From Wenyingzhuangia marina (lineage in GTDB: Bacteria > Bacteroidota > Bacteroidia > Flavobacteriales > Flavobacteriaceae), in the NCBI RefSeq assembly GCF_900130035.1, contig NZ_FQXQ01000004.1, positions 364,114 to 428,113 of the forward strand: a stretch of 64,000 nucleotides of DNA, written 5' to 3'. Below the pieces are notes generated by a model. The model saw nothing but the letters and a program-made list of their open reading frames with translations, was not told the origin of the DNA and did not search any database. A program made the translations under genes and the position numbers. Positions 8,350-17,413 of the stretch are shown here, in pieces. The first letter of the stretch is position 1; each line of letters starts with the position of its first letter.

Positions 8350-9357
8350 ATGAAGTACATAGTTTTTTTATTTTCTGTATTGGTATCCAGTAGTTTGTTT
8401 TCGCAAACTGGTGGTGAAACTTTATATACTTTTCTAAATATACCTACTTCTGCCAAGCAAGTTGCTTTGGGTGGAGTTACTCTTACTTCTAGAGAAGATG
8501 TTTCTCAAACTTTGTGGAATCCAGCATCAGTAAACTCGAAAATGGAGAATGATCTTTCATTAAATTATATCAAATATATTTCAGGAATAAATGTAGGGTC
8601 ACTTTCTTATGCAAAATCAATCAATCCTTTGTACGGAACAGCTTTTATAGGAGTTCAATATTTTAATTATGGTGATTTTGAAAGAACTGAGGCTAGTGGG
8701 CCAACTGTTGTAGGAATTTTTTCAGCAAGAGACCTTTCTTTTAATATTGGGTATGGATATACTTTAGAATCGGTTTCTTTTGGAGCCTCATTAAAATATA
8801 TTTCATCTAAAATTGATACTTACATTTCCTCAGCTCTTTTATATGATTTAGGAATTACTTATATGCATCCTACTAAACCTTTTGTAATGTCCTTGGTGTT
8901 AAGAAATTCGGGTAAACAATTATCTGCTTTTATTGATAAAAAAGAATTGATTAGAAATAACGCCATTTTATCAATGGAATATAGACTAGAACATGTTCCT
9001 CTTAAAGTATATGGGGCTATTGATGAGTTGAATAATTGGAGCATTAGTGAACCTAATCCATCAAGATCTAAAACAGATTTAGACAACAAAGTAACTCCAG
9101 AAGCTGTAAGTGATATCAACAATGCATTAAGGCATGTATCTATTGGAGCTGAATTGTGGCCAGAAAAAATGATTAACCTTAGAATAGGTTATAATCATCG
9201 TAGGGCTCAAGAATATCAATTAAACGAAGTAAGAACAGGAGCAGGATTGTCTTATGGTTTTGGATTCAATACCAAATTTTTAAGATTTGATTATGCTTAT
9301 GCAAAATTTCAAGAAGGAGCAAAATACAGTACCTTTGGGTTAACTGTACATTTATAA
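8350..9357 (+). CDS. porQ: Type IX secretion system protein PorQ
   Basis: PorQ is an outer-membrane beta-barrel protein of the PorV/FadL-like group. In Bacteroidota it is needed for type IX secretion and cooperates with the sortase PorU and PorZ in anchoring cargo. The 335-residue product has a signal peptide (residues 1-18, cleavage after 'SSLFS'), the early motif 'NIPTSAKQVALGGVTLTSR' and many alternating strands ending in 'FGLTVHL', as expected of a barrel. Position directly before cmk, with three bases between, is the usual flavobacterial arrangement. It shows that this organism has type IX secretion, relevant to the S8 protease at 21332. Confidence 0.88.
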   Translation: MKYIVFLFSVLVSSSLFSQTGGETLYTFLNIPTSAKQVALGGVTLTSREDVSQTLWNPASVNSKMENDLSLNYIKYISGINVGSLSYAKSINPLYGTAFIGVQYFNYGDFERTEASGPTVVGIFSARDLSFNIGYGYTLESVSFGASLKYISSKIDTYISSALLYDLGITYMHPTKPFVMSLVLRNSGKQLSAFIDKKELIRNNAILSMEYRLEHVPLKVYGAIDELNNWSISEPNPSRSKTDLDNKVTPEAVSDINNALRHVSIGAELWPEKMINLRIGYNHRRAQEYQLNEVRTGAGLSYGFGFNTKFLRFDYAYAKFQEGAKYSTFGLTVHL

Positions 9358-9360
9358 ATT

Positions 9361-10050
9361 ATGACATCAAAAATTACCATTGCTATTGATGGATTTTCAT
9401 CCACAGGAAAAAGTACCGTAGCCAAACAATTGGCAAAAGAATTAGGATATATTTATGTAGATACTGGGGCGATGTACAGAGCAGTGGCTTTGTATGCAAT
9501 TCAAAATAATTATATAAATGAAGGAGATATAAATGTAGAGAAGTTAATAGAGAGCTTAGATAAAATAAATATCGATTTTAAATACAATGCTCAATTAGGT
9601 TTTTCAGAAGTGTATTTAAATGGTGTAAACGTTGAAACTGAAATTAGAGGTATGGAAGTTTCTTCTTACGTAAGCAAAGTAGCTTCTATATCTGCAGTAA
9701 GACAGAAATTAGTGGCTTTACAACAAGAAATGGGAAAAGCTAAAGGAATTGTAATGGATGGAAGAGATATAGGTACAGTTGTGTTTCCTAATGCTGAATT
9801 AAAGTTGTTTATGACAGCATCTGCAGAAACCAGAGCACAACGTAGGTTTGATGAATTACAAGCCAAAGGAAATACCGAAGTTTCTTACAAAGAAGTGTAT
9901 AACAATGTAGTAGAACGTGATACTTTAGATACTACAAGAACAGATTCACCACTAGAAATAGCAAAAGATGCTATTGAAATAGACAATTCAAATTTATCTA
10001 GAGAAGAACAGTTCAATAAAATTTTATCGTTGGTAAACGCTAAACTTTAA
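9361..10050 (+). CDS. cmk: Cytidylate kinase
   Basis: Cmk phosphorylates CMP and dCMP to the diphosphates in pyrimidine salvage. The 229-residue protein has the P-loop GFSSTGKST (11-19), the 'VDTGAMYRAVALYA' substrate region (32-45) and 'MDGRDIGTVVFPNAELKLFMTA' around residues 137-158. It is co-transcribed with porQ. Its 3' end overlaps the convergent queE gene by four bases. Confidence 0.95.
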   Translation: MTSKITIAIDGFSSTGKSTVAKQLAKELGYIYVDTGAMYRAVALYAIQNNYINEGDINVEKLIESLDKINIDFKYNAQLGFSEVYLNGVNVETEIRGMEVSSYVSKVASISAVRQKLVALQQEMGKAKGIVMDGRDIGTVVFPNAELKLFMTASAETRAQRRFDELQAKGNTEVSYKEVYNNVVERDTLDTTRTDSPLEIAKDAIEIDNSNLSREEQFNKILSLVNAKL

Positions 10051-10673
10051 GGTATATTTAGATATTTATGTGTTTGTAAAGAAATTTTCCATTTTGGATT
10101 TTTCATTACATAATCTACAATCATAGGAGTCATTATTTCTTTTTTACTCCATTCTGGTTGTAAATATAAGCCACATTTATCAGAAACTTTAGCCGCTTGT
10201 TGCTCAGCAAATTCAAAATCACTTTTATTATAGATTATCATTTTTAGCTCGTGAGCTTCAGGATAAATACCCTCTAAAGGTAATTTTGTTTTCTTAGGAG
10301 ATAAACAAATCCAATTCCACTGTCCGCTTAATGGATAAGCACCAGAAGTTTCAATATGTGTTTGTAATCCTTGATTTTGTAAAGACGAAGTTAAATATTG
10401 CATGTCCCACATTAAAGGTTCTCCACCAGTAATGACAATAGTTTTATAAGGACTAGCATTTTTAACAATTAAATCAGCATGTGTTGGTGGATGTAAATTT
10501 GCATCCCAACTTTCTTTAACATCACACCAATGGCAACCCACATCACAACCTCCTACTCTAATAAAGTATGCGGCAGTACCAGTGTGAGCTCCTTCTCCCT
10601 GTATTGTGTAGAATTCTTCCATTAAAGGAAGCATAATACCTTTATTTACAAGTTCATTAGTTTTGTTATCCAT
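10047..10673 (-). CDS. queE: 7-carboxy-7-deazaguanine synthase
   Basis: QueE is a radical-SAM enzyme that converts 6-carboxytetrahydropterin to 7-carboxy-7-deazaguanine on the way to queuosine. The product carries 'EEFYTIQGEGAHTG' and a cluster motif 'CDVGCHWCDVKESW' of the short CxxxCxxC type. The ATG at 10673 (208 residues) is preferred over an upstream TTG at 10694, because the TATCTTTG promoter box on the minus strand (10692-10699) overlaps that TTG. No other queuosine gene is adjacent. Confidence 0.9.
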   Translation of the reverse strand: MDNKTNELVNKGIMLPLMEEFYTIQGEGAHTGTAAYFIRVGGCDVGCHWCDVKESWDANLHPPTHADLIVKNASPYKTIVITGGEPLMWDMQYLTSSLQNQGLQTHIETSGAYPLSGQWNWICLSPKKTKLPLEGIYPEAHELKMIIYNKSDFEFAEQQAAKVSDKCGLYLQPEWSKKEIMTPMIVDYVMKNPKWKISLQTHKYLNIP

Positions 10674-10691
10674 TGGGTTTGTTTTGGTGCG

Positions 10692-10699
10692 CAAAGATA
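10692..10699 (-). promoter_or_regulatory. -7 box of queE
   Basis: CAAAGATA on the plus strand is TATCTTTG on the coding strand, a full match to TAnnTTTG, 19 bases before the chosen ATG. It decides the start codon. Confidence 0.55.
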
Positions 10700-10797
10700 C
10701 AAGAAAATAAAGAATATAAATTAATTGTTGTTCAAAGGTTTTGTTATCGATATCCTGAAGGATTTACGTAACTTAGTGCTTTAAATTTTAAAACTAT

Positions 10798-11355
10798 ATG
10801 AAAAGAGTATTTGCCCTATTAGTAGTTATTGTCATGGTTGTTTCATGTCAATCTAAAGATACAACTATTGATTTAGACAAAGTTGGACCTATTACAAAGA
10901 CCACAAATGTTAAAGAATTGACTAATTTATTTAAAAATGATTCTATTGTTTCTAGATTAAGCGAAGGAGATTTAGGAAATATGAATGATTATATTGGAGA
11001 TAACGATACTTATCTAGTTTATCAAAAAGGAGGAAAATTATTACTTTCTATATCACCAGTAAATCCATTAGATAGTGTATCTAAAATTAAGAGTGTTACT
11101 GTTTTTAGCGACGAATTTACAACTAAAAAATCTGTAGGGTTAGGATCTACGTTTAATGATTTAAATATCAATCATAATATAGAAAAGTTAGAAGCTAGCT
11201 TTAAATTGATTACAGTTTTTGTAAAAGACATCAATGCAACATTTACTATTGATAAAGAAGATGTTGGGATTAAAGTATTTACTTTAGGAGATATTGATAA
11301 AGCTCAAATTCCAGAAAACTCAAAATTTACTTCTTTTACAGTTTGGTTCAATTAA
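10798..11355 (+). CDS. Hypothetical lipoprotein
   Basis: A 185-residue protein with a lipoprotein signal: hydrophobic residues 5-15, then lipobox VVSC with Cys17. The rest, from about residue 20, alternates strands ('DTYLVYQKGGKLLLSISP', 'IKSVTVFSDEFTTKKSVGLGSTFNDL'), and the 'KSVGLGSTFNDL' segment resembles proteins of the RpoE-regulated lipoprotein type. I do not recognise the family with confidence. It is a single gene between queE (divergent) and folD (convergent) and ends at a strong terminator. It is probably an envelope protein in the periplasm or outer membrane. Confidence 0.75.
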   Translation: MKRVFALLVVIVMVVSCQSKDTTIDLDKVGPITKTTNVKELTNLFKNDSIVSRLSEGDLGNMNDYIGDNDTYLVYQKGGKLLLSISPVNPLDSVSKIKSVTVFSDEFTTKKSVGLGSTFNDLNINHNIEKLEASFKLITVFVKDINATFTIDKEDVGIKVFTLGDIDKAQIPENSKFTSFTVWFN

Positions 11356-11377
11356 GAATAAAACTGATATTAAAATC

Positions 11378-11416
11378 ATAAAAAAGGCATCCTAAATTTA
11401 GGATGCCTTTTTTATG
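11378..11416. terminator. Bidirectional terminator between the lipoprotein gene and folD
   Basis: A 15-bp inverted repeat AAAAAGGCATCCTAA / TTAGGATGCCTTTTT with A and T runs on each side lies between convergent genes. Confidence 0.88.
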
Positions 11417-11436
11417 ATTTATTATGTCTTAAATAA

Positions 11437-12312
11437 TTAAGCTCTATTTTCTCCAGCTAATAAAGTATTCTTTAATAACATGGCAATAGTCATTGGTCCA
11501 ACACCTCCTGGGACAGGAGTAATAAAGTCAGCCTTAGGTGCTACAGATTCAAAATGAACATCTCCAGCCAAACGGAAACCATTCTTTTTTGATGGGTCAT
11601 CTAAACGAGTAATTCCTACATCAATAATAGTAACTCCCTCTTTTACCATATCACCAGTTAAGAATTCAGCAACTCCTAAAGCCACAACAATAATATCAGC
11701 TTTTAATGTTAATTCTTTTAGGTTAGCGGTTCTTGAATGTGCTACAGTTACAGTAGCATCTCCTGCTGCTCTTTTTTGAGACATTAAAATACTCATAGGC
11801 CTACCTACAATATGAGAACGACCAATGACTACTACGTTTTTACCAGAAGTTGGAACTTTATAGCGCTCTAACAATTCCATTACTCCGTAAGGAGTTGCAG
11901 GTAAAAAAGTAGGCAATTCTAAAGCCATTCTACCTACATTTGTTGGATGGAAACCATCTACATCTTTGGTCGCATCAACGGCTAACAAAACTTTGTGCTC
12001 ATCAATATGTTTAGGTAAAGGTAATTGAACGATATAACCATCAATAGCATCATTGTTGTTTAATTCTTCAATTTTAGTTAACAATTCAGCTTCTGTTGTT
12101 TCTGTTGGTAATTCTATCAAAGTAGAATCAAAACCTACTAGTTCGCAAGCTTTCACTTTAGCTCCAACATAGGTTTTACTGGCACCATCATTTCCAACAA
12201 TAACAGCTGCTAAATGAGGTGTTTTTTTATCTTGAGCTTTTAATTCTTTTACTTTTTCTGCAATTTCAGCTTTGATGTCTGCAGAGGTTTTTTTACCGTC
12301 TAATATTGTCAT
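11437..12312 (-). CDS. folD: Bifunctional methylenetetrahydrofolate dehydrogenase / cyclohydrolase
   Basis: FolD oxidises 5,10-methylene-THF to methenyl-THF with NADP and then hydrolyses it to 10-formyl-THF. The product has the catalytic '[13 protein letters not shown]' region (Tyr and Lys), '[12 protein letters not shown]' and '[13 protein letters not shown]', the NADP-binding '[14 protein letters not shown]' and the C-terminal '[16 protein letters not shown]'. The ATG at 12312 gives MTILDGKK, the normal start. A TTG at 12345 would add 11 unusual residues. It lies 77 bases after ffh on the same strand. Confidence 0.95.
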   Translation of the reverse strand: MTILDGKKTSADIKAEIAEKVKELKAQDKKTPHLAAVIVGNDGASKTYVGAKVKACELVGFDSTLIELPTETTEAELLTKIEELNNNDAIDGYIVQLPLPKHIDEHKVLLAVDATKDVDGFHPTNVGRMALELPTFLPATPYGVMELLERYKVPTSGKNVVVIGRSHIVGRPMSILMSQKRAAGDATVTVAHSRTANLKELTLKADIIVVALGVAEFLTGDMVKEGVTIIDVGITRLDDPSKKNGFRLAGDVHFESVAPKADFITPVPGGVGPMTIAMLLKNTLLAGENRA

Positions 12313-12389
12313 CTCGTTATTTTTAGTACTGAGTACAAAGTACACAGTAGTAAGTTTTTTATTGTTAGTTATAAACTAATTACTATTGA

Positions 12390-13736
12390 TTACATTCCTG
12401 GCATTCTACCTTTCATTCCTTGCATCATCTGCATCATTTTTCTAGAACCACCACCTTGCATCATTTTCATCATTTTGCTCATTTGGAAAAATTGTTTTAA
12501 CAATTGGTTTACTTCGGTAATAGAAGTTCCAGATCCTTTGGCAATTCTCTTTTTTCTAGAAGCGTTGATTACTTTAGGCTCTGTTCTCTCTAAAGGAGTC
12601 ATAGATTTTATAATCGCTTCAATTCCTTTAAAAGCATCATCATCAATATCAACATCTTTTAAGGCTTTTCCAGCACCTGGTATCATTCCAACCAAGTCTT
12701 TCATATTCCCCATTTTTTTGATTTGCTGAATTTGACTTAAGAAATCATCAAAACCAAATTGATCTTTGGCAATTTTCTTTTGTAATTTTCTAGCTTCTTC
12801 TTCATCATATTGTTCTTGGGCACGTTCTACTAAAGAAACTACATCTCCCATTCCCAAAATACGATCGGCCATACGTTCTGGATAGAAAACATCAATCGCT
12901 TCCATTTTTTCTCCAGTACCAATAAACTTAATAGGCTTGTTAACTACGGATTTAATAGTTAATGCAGCTCCACCACGAGTATCACCATCTAATTTTGTTA
13001 ATACAACTCCATCAAAATTTAACAAATCGTTAAAAGCTTTTGCCGTGTTTACAGCATCTTGCCCTGTCATAGAATCTACTACAAATAAAGTCTCTTGTGG
13101 GGTTACGGCTTTATGAATGTTAGATATTTCTGTCATCAAAGCCTCATCAATAGCCAAACGACCAGCAGTATCTATAATCACTGTATTTTTACCATTGGCT
13201 TTTGCATAGGCAATAGCATTTTGTGCAATTTCTACAGGATTTTTATTTTCAATTTCAGCATATACTTCAACGCCAATTTGTTCTCCTACAACTTGTAACT
13301 GGTTAATAGCGGCAGGACGATATACATCGGCTCCAACCAAAAGTACTTGCTTTGTTTTTTTAGTTTTTAAATAGTTGGCTAACTTTCCAGAAAAAGTAGT
13401 TTTACCAGAACCTTGTAAACCAGCCATTAAAATTACAGTAGGAGATCCAGTTAAATTAACTCCAGCAGTTTCTCCTCCCATTAATTCGGTTAACTCGTCT
13501 TTTACAAGTTTAACCATTAACTGACCAGGATTTAAGGTAGTTAATACATCTTGTCCTAGTGCTTTCTCTTTAACTCTTGTTGTAAAATCTTTAGCTATTT
13601 TAAAGTTTACATCGGCATCTAACAATGCTCTACGTACTTCTTTTAATGTATCTGCTACATTTACTTCTGTTATTTTTCCGTGTCCTTTTAAAAGATGTAA
13701 GGCTTTATCTAGTTTATCTGATAAATTATTAAACAT
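12390..13736 (-). CDS. ffh: Signal recognition particle protein Ffh
   Basis: Ffh is the GTPase of the signal recognition particle. It binds 4.5S RNA and targets membrane proteins to FtsY. The 448-residue protein has the N-domain, the G-domain P-loop GLQGSGKTTFSGKLA near residue 105, 'DTAGRL', 'TKLDGDTRGGAAL', and a methionine-rich M-domain whose tail (about residues 410-448) is unusually rich in Met and Gly. No 4.5S RNA gene is visible here. A promoter with TATATTTG on the minus strand lies at 13769-13776. Confidence 0.96.
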   Translation of the reverse strand: MFNNLSDKLDKALHLLKGHGKITEVNVADTLKEVRRALLDADVNFKIAKDFTTRVKEKALGQDVLTTLNPGQLMVKLVKDELTELMGGETAGVNLTGSPTVILMAGLQGSGKTTFSGKLANYLKTKKTKQVLLVGADVYRPAAINQLQVVGEQIGVEVYAEIENKNPVEIAQNAIAYAKANGKNTVIIDTAGRLAIDEALMTEISNIHKAVTPQETLFVVDSMTGQDAVNTAKAFNDLLNFDGVVLTKLDGDTRGGAALTIKSVVNKPIKFIGTGEKMEAIDVFYPERMADRILGMGDVVSLVERAQEQYDEEEARKLQKKIAKDQFGFDDFLSQIQQIKKMGNMKDLVGMIPGAGKALKDVDIDDDAFKGIEAIIKSMTPLERTEPKVINASRKKRIAKGSGTSITEVNQLLKQFFQMSKMMKMMQGGGSRKMMQMMQGMKGRMPGM

Positions 13737-13768
13737 ATGCTGTAATTTACTTTGTTAAAGTTGAGCTG

Positions 13769-13800
13769 CAAATATACAAGAATATCATAACTTTTAAAGG
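13769..13800 (-). promoter_or_regulatory. Promoter of ffh-folD
   Basis: The coding strand shows TATATTTG (13769-13776), with a TTT-containing -33 region about 19 bases upstream at 13796-13799. Confidence 0.5.
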
Positions 13801-13811
13801 GTTTATACCTA

Positions 13812-13840
13812 ACAAAAAACCCTCCAGATTTGGAGGGTTT
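13812..13840 (-). terminator. Terminator downstream of msrB
   Basis: The hairpin AAACCCTCCA / TGGAGGGTTT with a GATT loop (13817-13840) is followed, reading the minus strand, by TTTTTTG. It ends the msrB transcript before ffh begins. Confidence 0.8.
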
Positions 13841-13971
13841 AATTGTAAAACATAAAAACAAATACTATAATTTTTCTTAAAATGATTAAACGACCATGAA
13901 ACGAGTAGTCTAACATTTATTCCTCATAAATTTATGTATTAAGTATTTAAATATCATTGACTTATGTTAGG

Positions 13972-14430
13972 TTATTGTGATTTCTTGAATTTTAAGGCCA
14001 AAGAATTTACACAATATCTTTTTCCTGTGGTTTTTTTTGGACCATCCATAAACATATGTCCCAAGTGTCCATCACAAATATTACAGATAATTTCTGTTCT
14101 GGTAATTCCGTATTTGTCGTCCTCATGAAAACCAACATTATTTCCTATATGATTGTCAAAAGATGGCCACCCTGAACCTGAGTCGAATTTACTTTTAGAG
14201 GTAAATAAGGGAGTGTTACAGGCAGCACAGTAATAAGTCCCTTTTTTATAAAAGTGATCATATTTACCAGAAAAGGCAGGTTCTGTTCCAGCTTTTCTAA
14301 GAACCTGATACTGTGCAGGAGTTAATATTTTTTTCCATTCAGCATCGGTTTTGATAATTTTCTTTTGAGCAGATATACTACCAATAAAAAAAACGGTGAA
14401 TAAAGTAAAAAAGCTAAGTTTTGATTTCAT
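13972..14430 (-). CDS. msrB: Peptide-methionine (R)-S-oxide reductase, exported form
   Basis: MsrB reduces methionine-R-sulfoxide in proteins. The 152-residue protein has a signal peptide (residues 1-21, 'FIGSISAQ'), so it probably acts in the periplasm. Two CxxC pairs bind zinc ('YYCAACNTPLF' and 'IICNICDGHLGH'). The substrate motif 'SGSGWPSF' and the catalytic cysteine in 'GKRYCVNSLAL' are present. It is a single gene with a 3' terminator at 13812-13840, divergent from the M48 lipoprotein gene. Confidence 0.93.
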   Translation of the reverse strand: MKSKLSFFTLFTVFFIGSISAQKKIIKTDAEWKKILTPAQYQVLRKAGTEPAFSGKYDHFYKKGTYYCAACNTPLFTSKSKFDSGSGWPSFDNHIGNNVGFHEDDKYGITRTEIICNICDGHLGHMFMDGPKKTTGKRYCVNSLALKFKKSQ

Positions 14431-14496
14431 TTTTTTGATATTTAAAAATTAAGTCGAATCTCTAGCGGAATCATTACTTAGTTTTCTGTCAAATGT

Positions 14497-14504
14497 TATA
14501 TTTG
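14497..14504 (+). promoter_or_regulatory. -7 box of the M48 lipoprotein gene
   Basis: TATATTTG matches the -7 consensus exactly, 24 bases before the ATG at 14528. Confidence 0.55.
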
Positions 14505-14527
14505 TGTAAAACAAATTTATTTGCAAC

Positions 14528-15322
14528 ATGAAAAAAACAATATCATTAATAATAGTAACGGCAATAATGGTAGCTTGTTCTACAGTGCCTATTACAGGAA
14601 GAAAACGTTTAAATTTTGTTTCTGATGCAGAGGTGCTTCCTACAAGTTTTGCACAATATGATGCCTTTTTAAAAGAAAACACCCTATCTACAGACAAAGC
14701 AAAAACGCAAGAAATAAAAGCTGTTGGAGCAAGAATTTCTGCGGCAGTTGATAAGTTTATGCGTAAAAATGGAATGAGTGCAGAAGCAGATAATTATCGA
14801 TGGGAGTTTAATTTGGTAAAAGATGATCAATTAAACGCATGGTGTATGCCAGGGGGGAAAGTAGTTTTTTATACTGGAATTTTACCTGTGGCTAAAAACA
14901 CAGATGGAATAGCTGCAATTATGGGGCATGAAGTAGCCCATGCTTTTGCTAAACATGGACAAGAGCGTATGAGTTCTAGTCAAATTCAGCAATATGGTGC
15001 GATGGCTATTGAAATAGGAACAGGCGATGCAGATGCTAAAACCAAAGAAATGTGGAACATGGCATATGGTGTTGGTTCTCAGTTAGGGATGTTAAAATAC
15101 AGTAGAACACACGAAACTGAAGCAGATAAATTAGGATTGGTTTTTATGATTATGGCCGGTTATAATGGAGAAGAAGCCGTTAGAGTTTGGGAACGTATGA
15201 GTGAAATAGGAGGAGGTGCACCACCAGAATTTTTAAGTACTCACCCATCTAATAGTACAAGAATTGCAACCTTAAAAAATTACTTACCTGAAGCTAAAAA
15301 GTTAGCGGCTAAGTATAATTAA
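14528..15322 (+). CDS. M48-family metalloprotease lipoprotein (LoiP/BepA-like)
   Basis: A zinc protease predicted to sit in the envelope. The 264-residue protein has a lipobox ending at Cys17 ('IMVAC'), then 'VPITGRKRLNFVSDAE', a motif shared with LoiP-like M48 lipoproteins. The active site HEVAH (His134, Glu135, His138) and the downstream glutamate ligand in 'RTHETEADKLGL' are both intact. Relatives in E. coli (LoiP, BepA) act in outer-membrane protein quality control, and a similar role here is an inference. It is a single gene flanked by its own promoter and a bidirectional terminator. Confidence 0.9.
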   Translation: MKKTISLIIVTAIMVACSTVPITGRKRLNFVSDAEVLPTSFAQYDAFLKENTLSTDKAKTQEIKAVGARISAAVDKFMRKNGMSAEADNYRWEFNLVKDDQLNAWCMPGGKVVFYTGILPVAKNTDGIAAIMGHEVAHAFAKHGQERMSSSQIQQYGAMAIEIGTGDADAKTKEMWNMAYGVGSQLGMLKYSRTHETEADKLGLVFMIMAGYNGEEAVRVWERMSEIGGGAPPEFLSTHPSNSTRIATLKNYLPEAKKLAAKYN

Positions 15323-15339
15323 TAATATCAAACAATAAT

Positions 15340-15377
15340 AAAAAAGAGATACTTTTAAAGTATCTCTTTTTTATTTT
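15340..15377. terminator. Bidirectional terminator between the M48 and M1 peptidase genes
   Basis: A long inverted repeat (AAAAAGAGATACTTT with its complement, 15341-15370) with T-runs on both strands separates convergent genes. Confidence 0.88.
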
Positions 15378-15384
15378 GACTTAT

Positions 15385-17001
15385 TTATATTTCTTTTACC
15401 ATGATGTAAAAGTTTTTATCAACTTTAAATTGTCGGTATTTTCCACTTATTTTTTTCCATTCTTTTTCTTTAGGGTAAATCCATTTTTCTTTATTGTCTA
15501 AATAGATTTTAATAGGTATATTAAAGTCATCTACTACGTTTTCCCATGCATAGTATATGTAATTACTTCTTTTTTCTACGAGTAGGGTTGGAATCTTAGT
15601 GGTGCTTAAGTATTGTTTAAAAAAGCTAGTTAAATCCATCTTAACTTTTTTATTAATATATTCAATTACTTGATTTCCAGTTACTGTTTGGTGATGAAAT
15701 TCATTATTGAGACCTCTTAAAATATTTCGCCATTTTTTATCGTTATTAATAATTTGACGTAAGGTATGTAACATTAAACTTCCTTTAGGATACATGTCCG
15801 AGCTACCTTCATGATGTACATTGTAAGTACCAATAATAGGACGATCGTTTTTTACCAGAGCTCTTTGTCCTTGCGCATATTCATTTCCTGCTTTAATTCC
15901 GTAATGGTAATCTACAAACAATGCTTCTGAGTAGGAAGTAAAAGCTTCGTGAATCCATAAATCAGCAACATCTTTGCAAGTAATATTGTTAGCAAACCAT
16001 TCGTGACCAGATTCATGAATAATAATAAAGTCAAACTTTTTTCCCCATTCGGAGGTTCCCATAGGATAACCTAAATAACCTTTTAAATAGTTGTTTCCGT
16101 AAGCCACACAACTTTGATGTTCCATACCTAAATATGGCGTTTCAACAAGTTTGTATCCGTCTTCGTAAAAAGGATATGGACCAAACCAATATTCAAAAGC
16201 TTTTAACATTTTAGGAACATCTTTAAAATGTTCTTTGGCTTTTTTTAAATTAGTAGAAATCACGTAGTAATTGCAATCTAAATTTCCTTTTTCTCCCTTA
16301 TAAGTTTCGCTAAAATGATCATAATTTGCAATATTTAAACTAACTCCGTAATTGTTAATAGGATTGATGACTTTCCAAGTATAAGAAGTGGTGTTATCTT
16401 TGTTTTTTTTAGTTTTGATCTTTCTACCGTTAGAAACATCCATCAAAGGATCTGGACAAGTCACAGTAATTTGCATATTTTCTGCTTCATCAGCAGGATG
16501 ATCTTTACAAGGCCACCAAATACTTGAACCAATAGATTGGTTTGCTGTAGCTATAAAATCATTTCCATTTTGATCTTTGCTCCAAACAATTCCACCATCC
16601 CAAGGAGCTTTAATTGCTTCTTTTGGTTTTCCATGATAATAAATGGTGATTTTTTCAGAAGTGTTTACTTTTTGTTTTTTTATCAGATTGATAAAGTAAC
16701 TAAAGCCAATTTTATAATGAGATAGTTTTTGTTTGTTTTGAATAATAGAATCTATTACTAAAGGAGGTTGTAGTTCTATTTGTAACTTTTGATGTGGTTT
16801 TAAAACGTTATAAGTGATGGTGTTACTTCCTTTGATACTTTTTGTTTTTGGAAAAACATGAATATCTAAAGTATAATTAATAACATCCCACCAAGCCCTT
16901 TCAGGGGTAATACTTCCTCTTAGAGTATCTTGTTGACTAAAATTATTTTGAGCATACAAAATGTTGCATACAAAAATGCAGAAAAACACAAACTTATACA
17001 T
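15385..17001 (-). CDS. M1-family aminopeptidase, exported
   Basis: A zinc aminopeptidase of the M1 (gluzincin) family. The 538-residue protein has a signal peptide (residues 1-18, 'NILYAQ'), an N-terminal beta domain, the substrate-binding 'LGMEHQS' (a GAMEN variant, residues 291-297) and the zinc site HESGH (His329, Glu330, His333) with Glu352 in 'WIHEAF'. It lacks the long C-terminal helical domain of PepN, as in shorter bacterial M1 enzymes. It probably degrades peptides in the periplasm or outside the cell. No T9SS sorting domain is evident. Confidence 0.9.
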   Translation of the reverse strand: MYKFVFFCIFVCNILYAQNNFSQQDTLRGSITPERAWWDVINYTLDIHVFPKTKSIKGSNTITYNVLKPHQKLQIELQPPLVIDSIIQNKQKLSHYKIGFSYFINLIKKQKVNTSEKITIYYHGKPKEAIKAPWDGGIVWSKDQNGNDFIATANQSIGSSIWWPCKDHPADEAENMQITVTCPDPLMDVSNGRKIKTKKNKDNTTSYTWKVINPINNYGVSLNIANYDHFSETYKGEKGNLDCNYYVISTNLKKAKEHFKDVPKMLKAFEYWFGPYPFYEDGYKLVETPYLGMEHQSCVAYGNNYLKGYLGYPMGTSEWGKKFDFIIIHESGHEWFANNITCKDVADLWIHEAFTSYSEALFVDYHYGIKAGNEYAQGQRALVKNDRPIIGTYNVHHEGSSDMYPKGSLMLHTLRQIINNDKKWRNILRGLNNEFHHQTVTGNQVIEYINKKVKMDLTSFFKQYLSTTKIPTLLVEKRSNYIYYAWENVVDDFNIPIKIYLDNKEKWIYPKEKEWKKISGKYRQFKVDKNFYIMVKEI

Positions 17002-17037
17002 AGCAATATTATTGATTGTGCTTTACTAAAGTGGTGT

Positions 17038-17412
17038 TTACTCTTGTATTATGTGGCTGGTTCCTGTTTGTACAAAATCACTTCCTTCGTAAGCACCTTT
17101 AAATTTATAATAATTATTTTTAATGGCGGTAATTCTTACTTTAAAAGGAATACTATCTAATTTACTTTTTGGATTTGTTTTAAGCAACTCATATTCAAAA
17201 TTAGAAATCCATCGAATATGAAAAGTATCTGTTTTGCTTTTATAAGTTTCTATTTGTAGATTCTTGTTTCTGTAAAAAGTAGAACTGTCTTTTCTTTCTC
17301 CCAAATAGGTTTTAAAATGTCCTTCTCTAAAAGACATAACATCCGTTTTATTTCCTGTATTACAGGAAATAAAAACGAATGCTGATATGATATATAGTAG
17401 AAATCTCATCAA
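17038..17412 (-). CDS. Hypothetical lipoprotein
   Basis: A 124-residue protein with a lipoprotein signal: hydrophobic residues 3-14, then 'FISC' with Cys17. The rest holds 'MSFREGHFKTYL' and 'SNFEYELLKTN', and looks like a compact beta-rich domain. I do not know a function. The stop of purB is only one base upstream on the same strand (17414 versus 17412), so it is co-transcribed with purB. Short proteins next to purB in flavobacteria sometimes carry the label 'DNA topoisomerase IV', which this sequence does not support. Confidence 0.7.
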   Translation of the reverse strand: MMRFLLYIISAFVFISCNTGNKTDVMSFREGHFKTYLGERKDSSTFYRNKNLQIETYKSKTDTFHIRWISNFEYELLKTNPKSKLDSIPFKVRITAIKNNYYKFKGAYEGSDFVQTGTSHIIQE

Positions 17413-17413
17413 T

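Noticed and set aside
12313..12389. Repeat-like AGTAC/AAGTAC pattern between ffh and folD as a regulatory element
   Set aside because: It looks like a common low-complexity intergenic remnant in flavobacteria and forms no stable symmetrical element.
17038..17412. Annotation of the small lipoprotein as DNA topoisomerase IV
   Set aside because: It has a lipobox and 124 residues. Nothing resembles a topoisomerase domain; such labels are carried-over errors.
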